The notes beneath the pieces were generated by a model. That model searched no databases. It had not been told where the DNA came from and saw only the letters and a list, made by a program, of their open reading frames with translations. Shown here one piece after another: positions 14,619-14,695 of a DNA stretch of 14,695 bases. The first letter of the stretch is position 1. Every line of letters starts with the position of its first letter. The position numbers were made by a program, and so were the translations under genes. The DNA is taken from assembly GCA_905197585.1 (NCBI GenBank), contig CAJJZO010000023.1, forward strand, positions 1 to 14,695, given 5' to 3'. The stretch is from an uncultured Collinsella sp. Its GTDB lineage: Bacteria; Actinomycetota; Coriobacteriia; Coriobacteriales; Coriobacteriaceae.

Positions 14619-14695
14619 CGCCGGGGGGGGGTTTTTTGAGCCCGCCCCCCCCAGGAGGGTTTTTTGGGCGGGCGGGCGCGATGACCCCCCCCCCA
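14619..14695. other. Low-complexity G/C homopolymer edge, probable assembly artefact
   Basis: Runs of G9 (14623-14631), C8 (14645-14652) and C10 (14685-14694) occur with two T6 runs flanked by G blocks (14632-14637 and one near 14660). This is unlike the rest of the window and typical of an error-prone contig end. It should not be used to infer genes or structures. Confidence 0.8.

Overview
The window is about 58-60% G+C bacterial chromosome, most likely from a Coriobacteriia member (Collinsella or a close relative). The basis is the protein flavour (an alpha subunit with the actinobacterial-style P-loop GDRKTGKT), -10 boxes of the TAGAAT/TAGAGT type, frequent GTG/TTG starts with good Shine-Dalgarno sites, and the gene order atp operon then murA. 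The genus is inferred from memory of the family, not from a search. The right end (about 14619-14695) turns into long G and C homopolymers and looks like an unreliable contig edge.

Layout from left to right. 1-302 is a gene-poor edge with one strong hairpin and an open frame that may be the tail of a gene cut off by the window. 303-1703 (minus) is an alpha-D-phosphohexomutase. 1862-2755 (minus) is a homocysteine S-methyltransferase-family protein, followed by an intrinsic terminator. 2766-3188 (minus) is a DtxR/MntR-type metalloregulator 10 nt upstream of it, so the two form an operon. A divergent promoter region with a 20-bp palindrome separates that operon from pepT (3309-4556, plus). The pepT to LCP gap (4557-4904) is packed with hairpins: a pepT terminator, a second terminator-like hairpin, and two tandem 72-nt copies of a two-hairpin element.

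The rest is one long block of minus-strand genes. Transcription runs from a promoter near 14471-14498 through a small membrane protein (AtpI position), atpB, atpE, atpF, atpH, atpA, atpG, atpD and atpC: a complete F-type ATP synthase in canonical order. An intrinsic-terminator-like hairpin then sits directly in front of murA, which is followed 12 nt later by a LytR-CpsA-Psr (LCP) cell-wall ligase gene. murA makes the first committed peptidoglycan precursor, and LCP proteins attach secondary polymers to peptidoglycan, so this pair is a small cell-envelope unit downstream of the energy operon. The atp-murA neighbourhood is known in other Gram-positive bacteria.

Most of the window is housekeeping. 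The parts most worth following up are the tandem hairpin element at 4738-4903, whose two copies differ by compensatory base-pair changes; the palindrome between the metalloregulator and pepT; the mixed MntR/DtxR metal ligands of that regulator; a b subunit with an apparent cleavable signal peptide; and the terminator-like hairpin in the murA leader. No CRISPR array, IS element, phage gene, tRNA or rRNA was seen.
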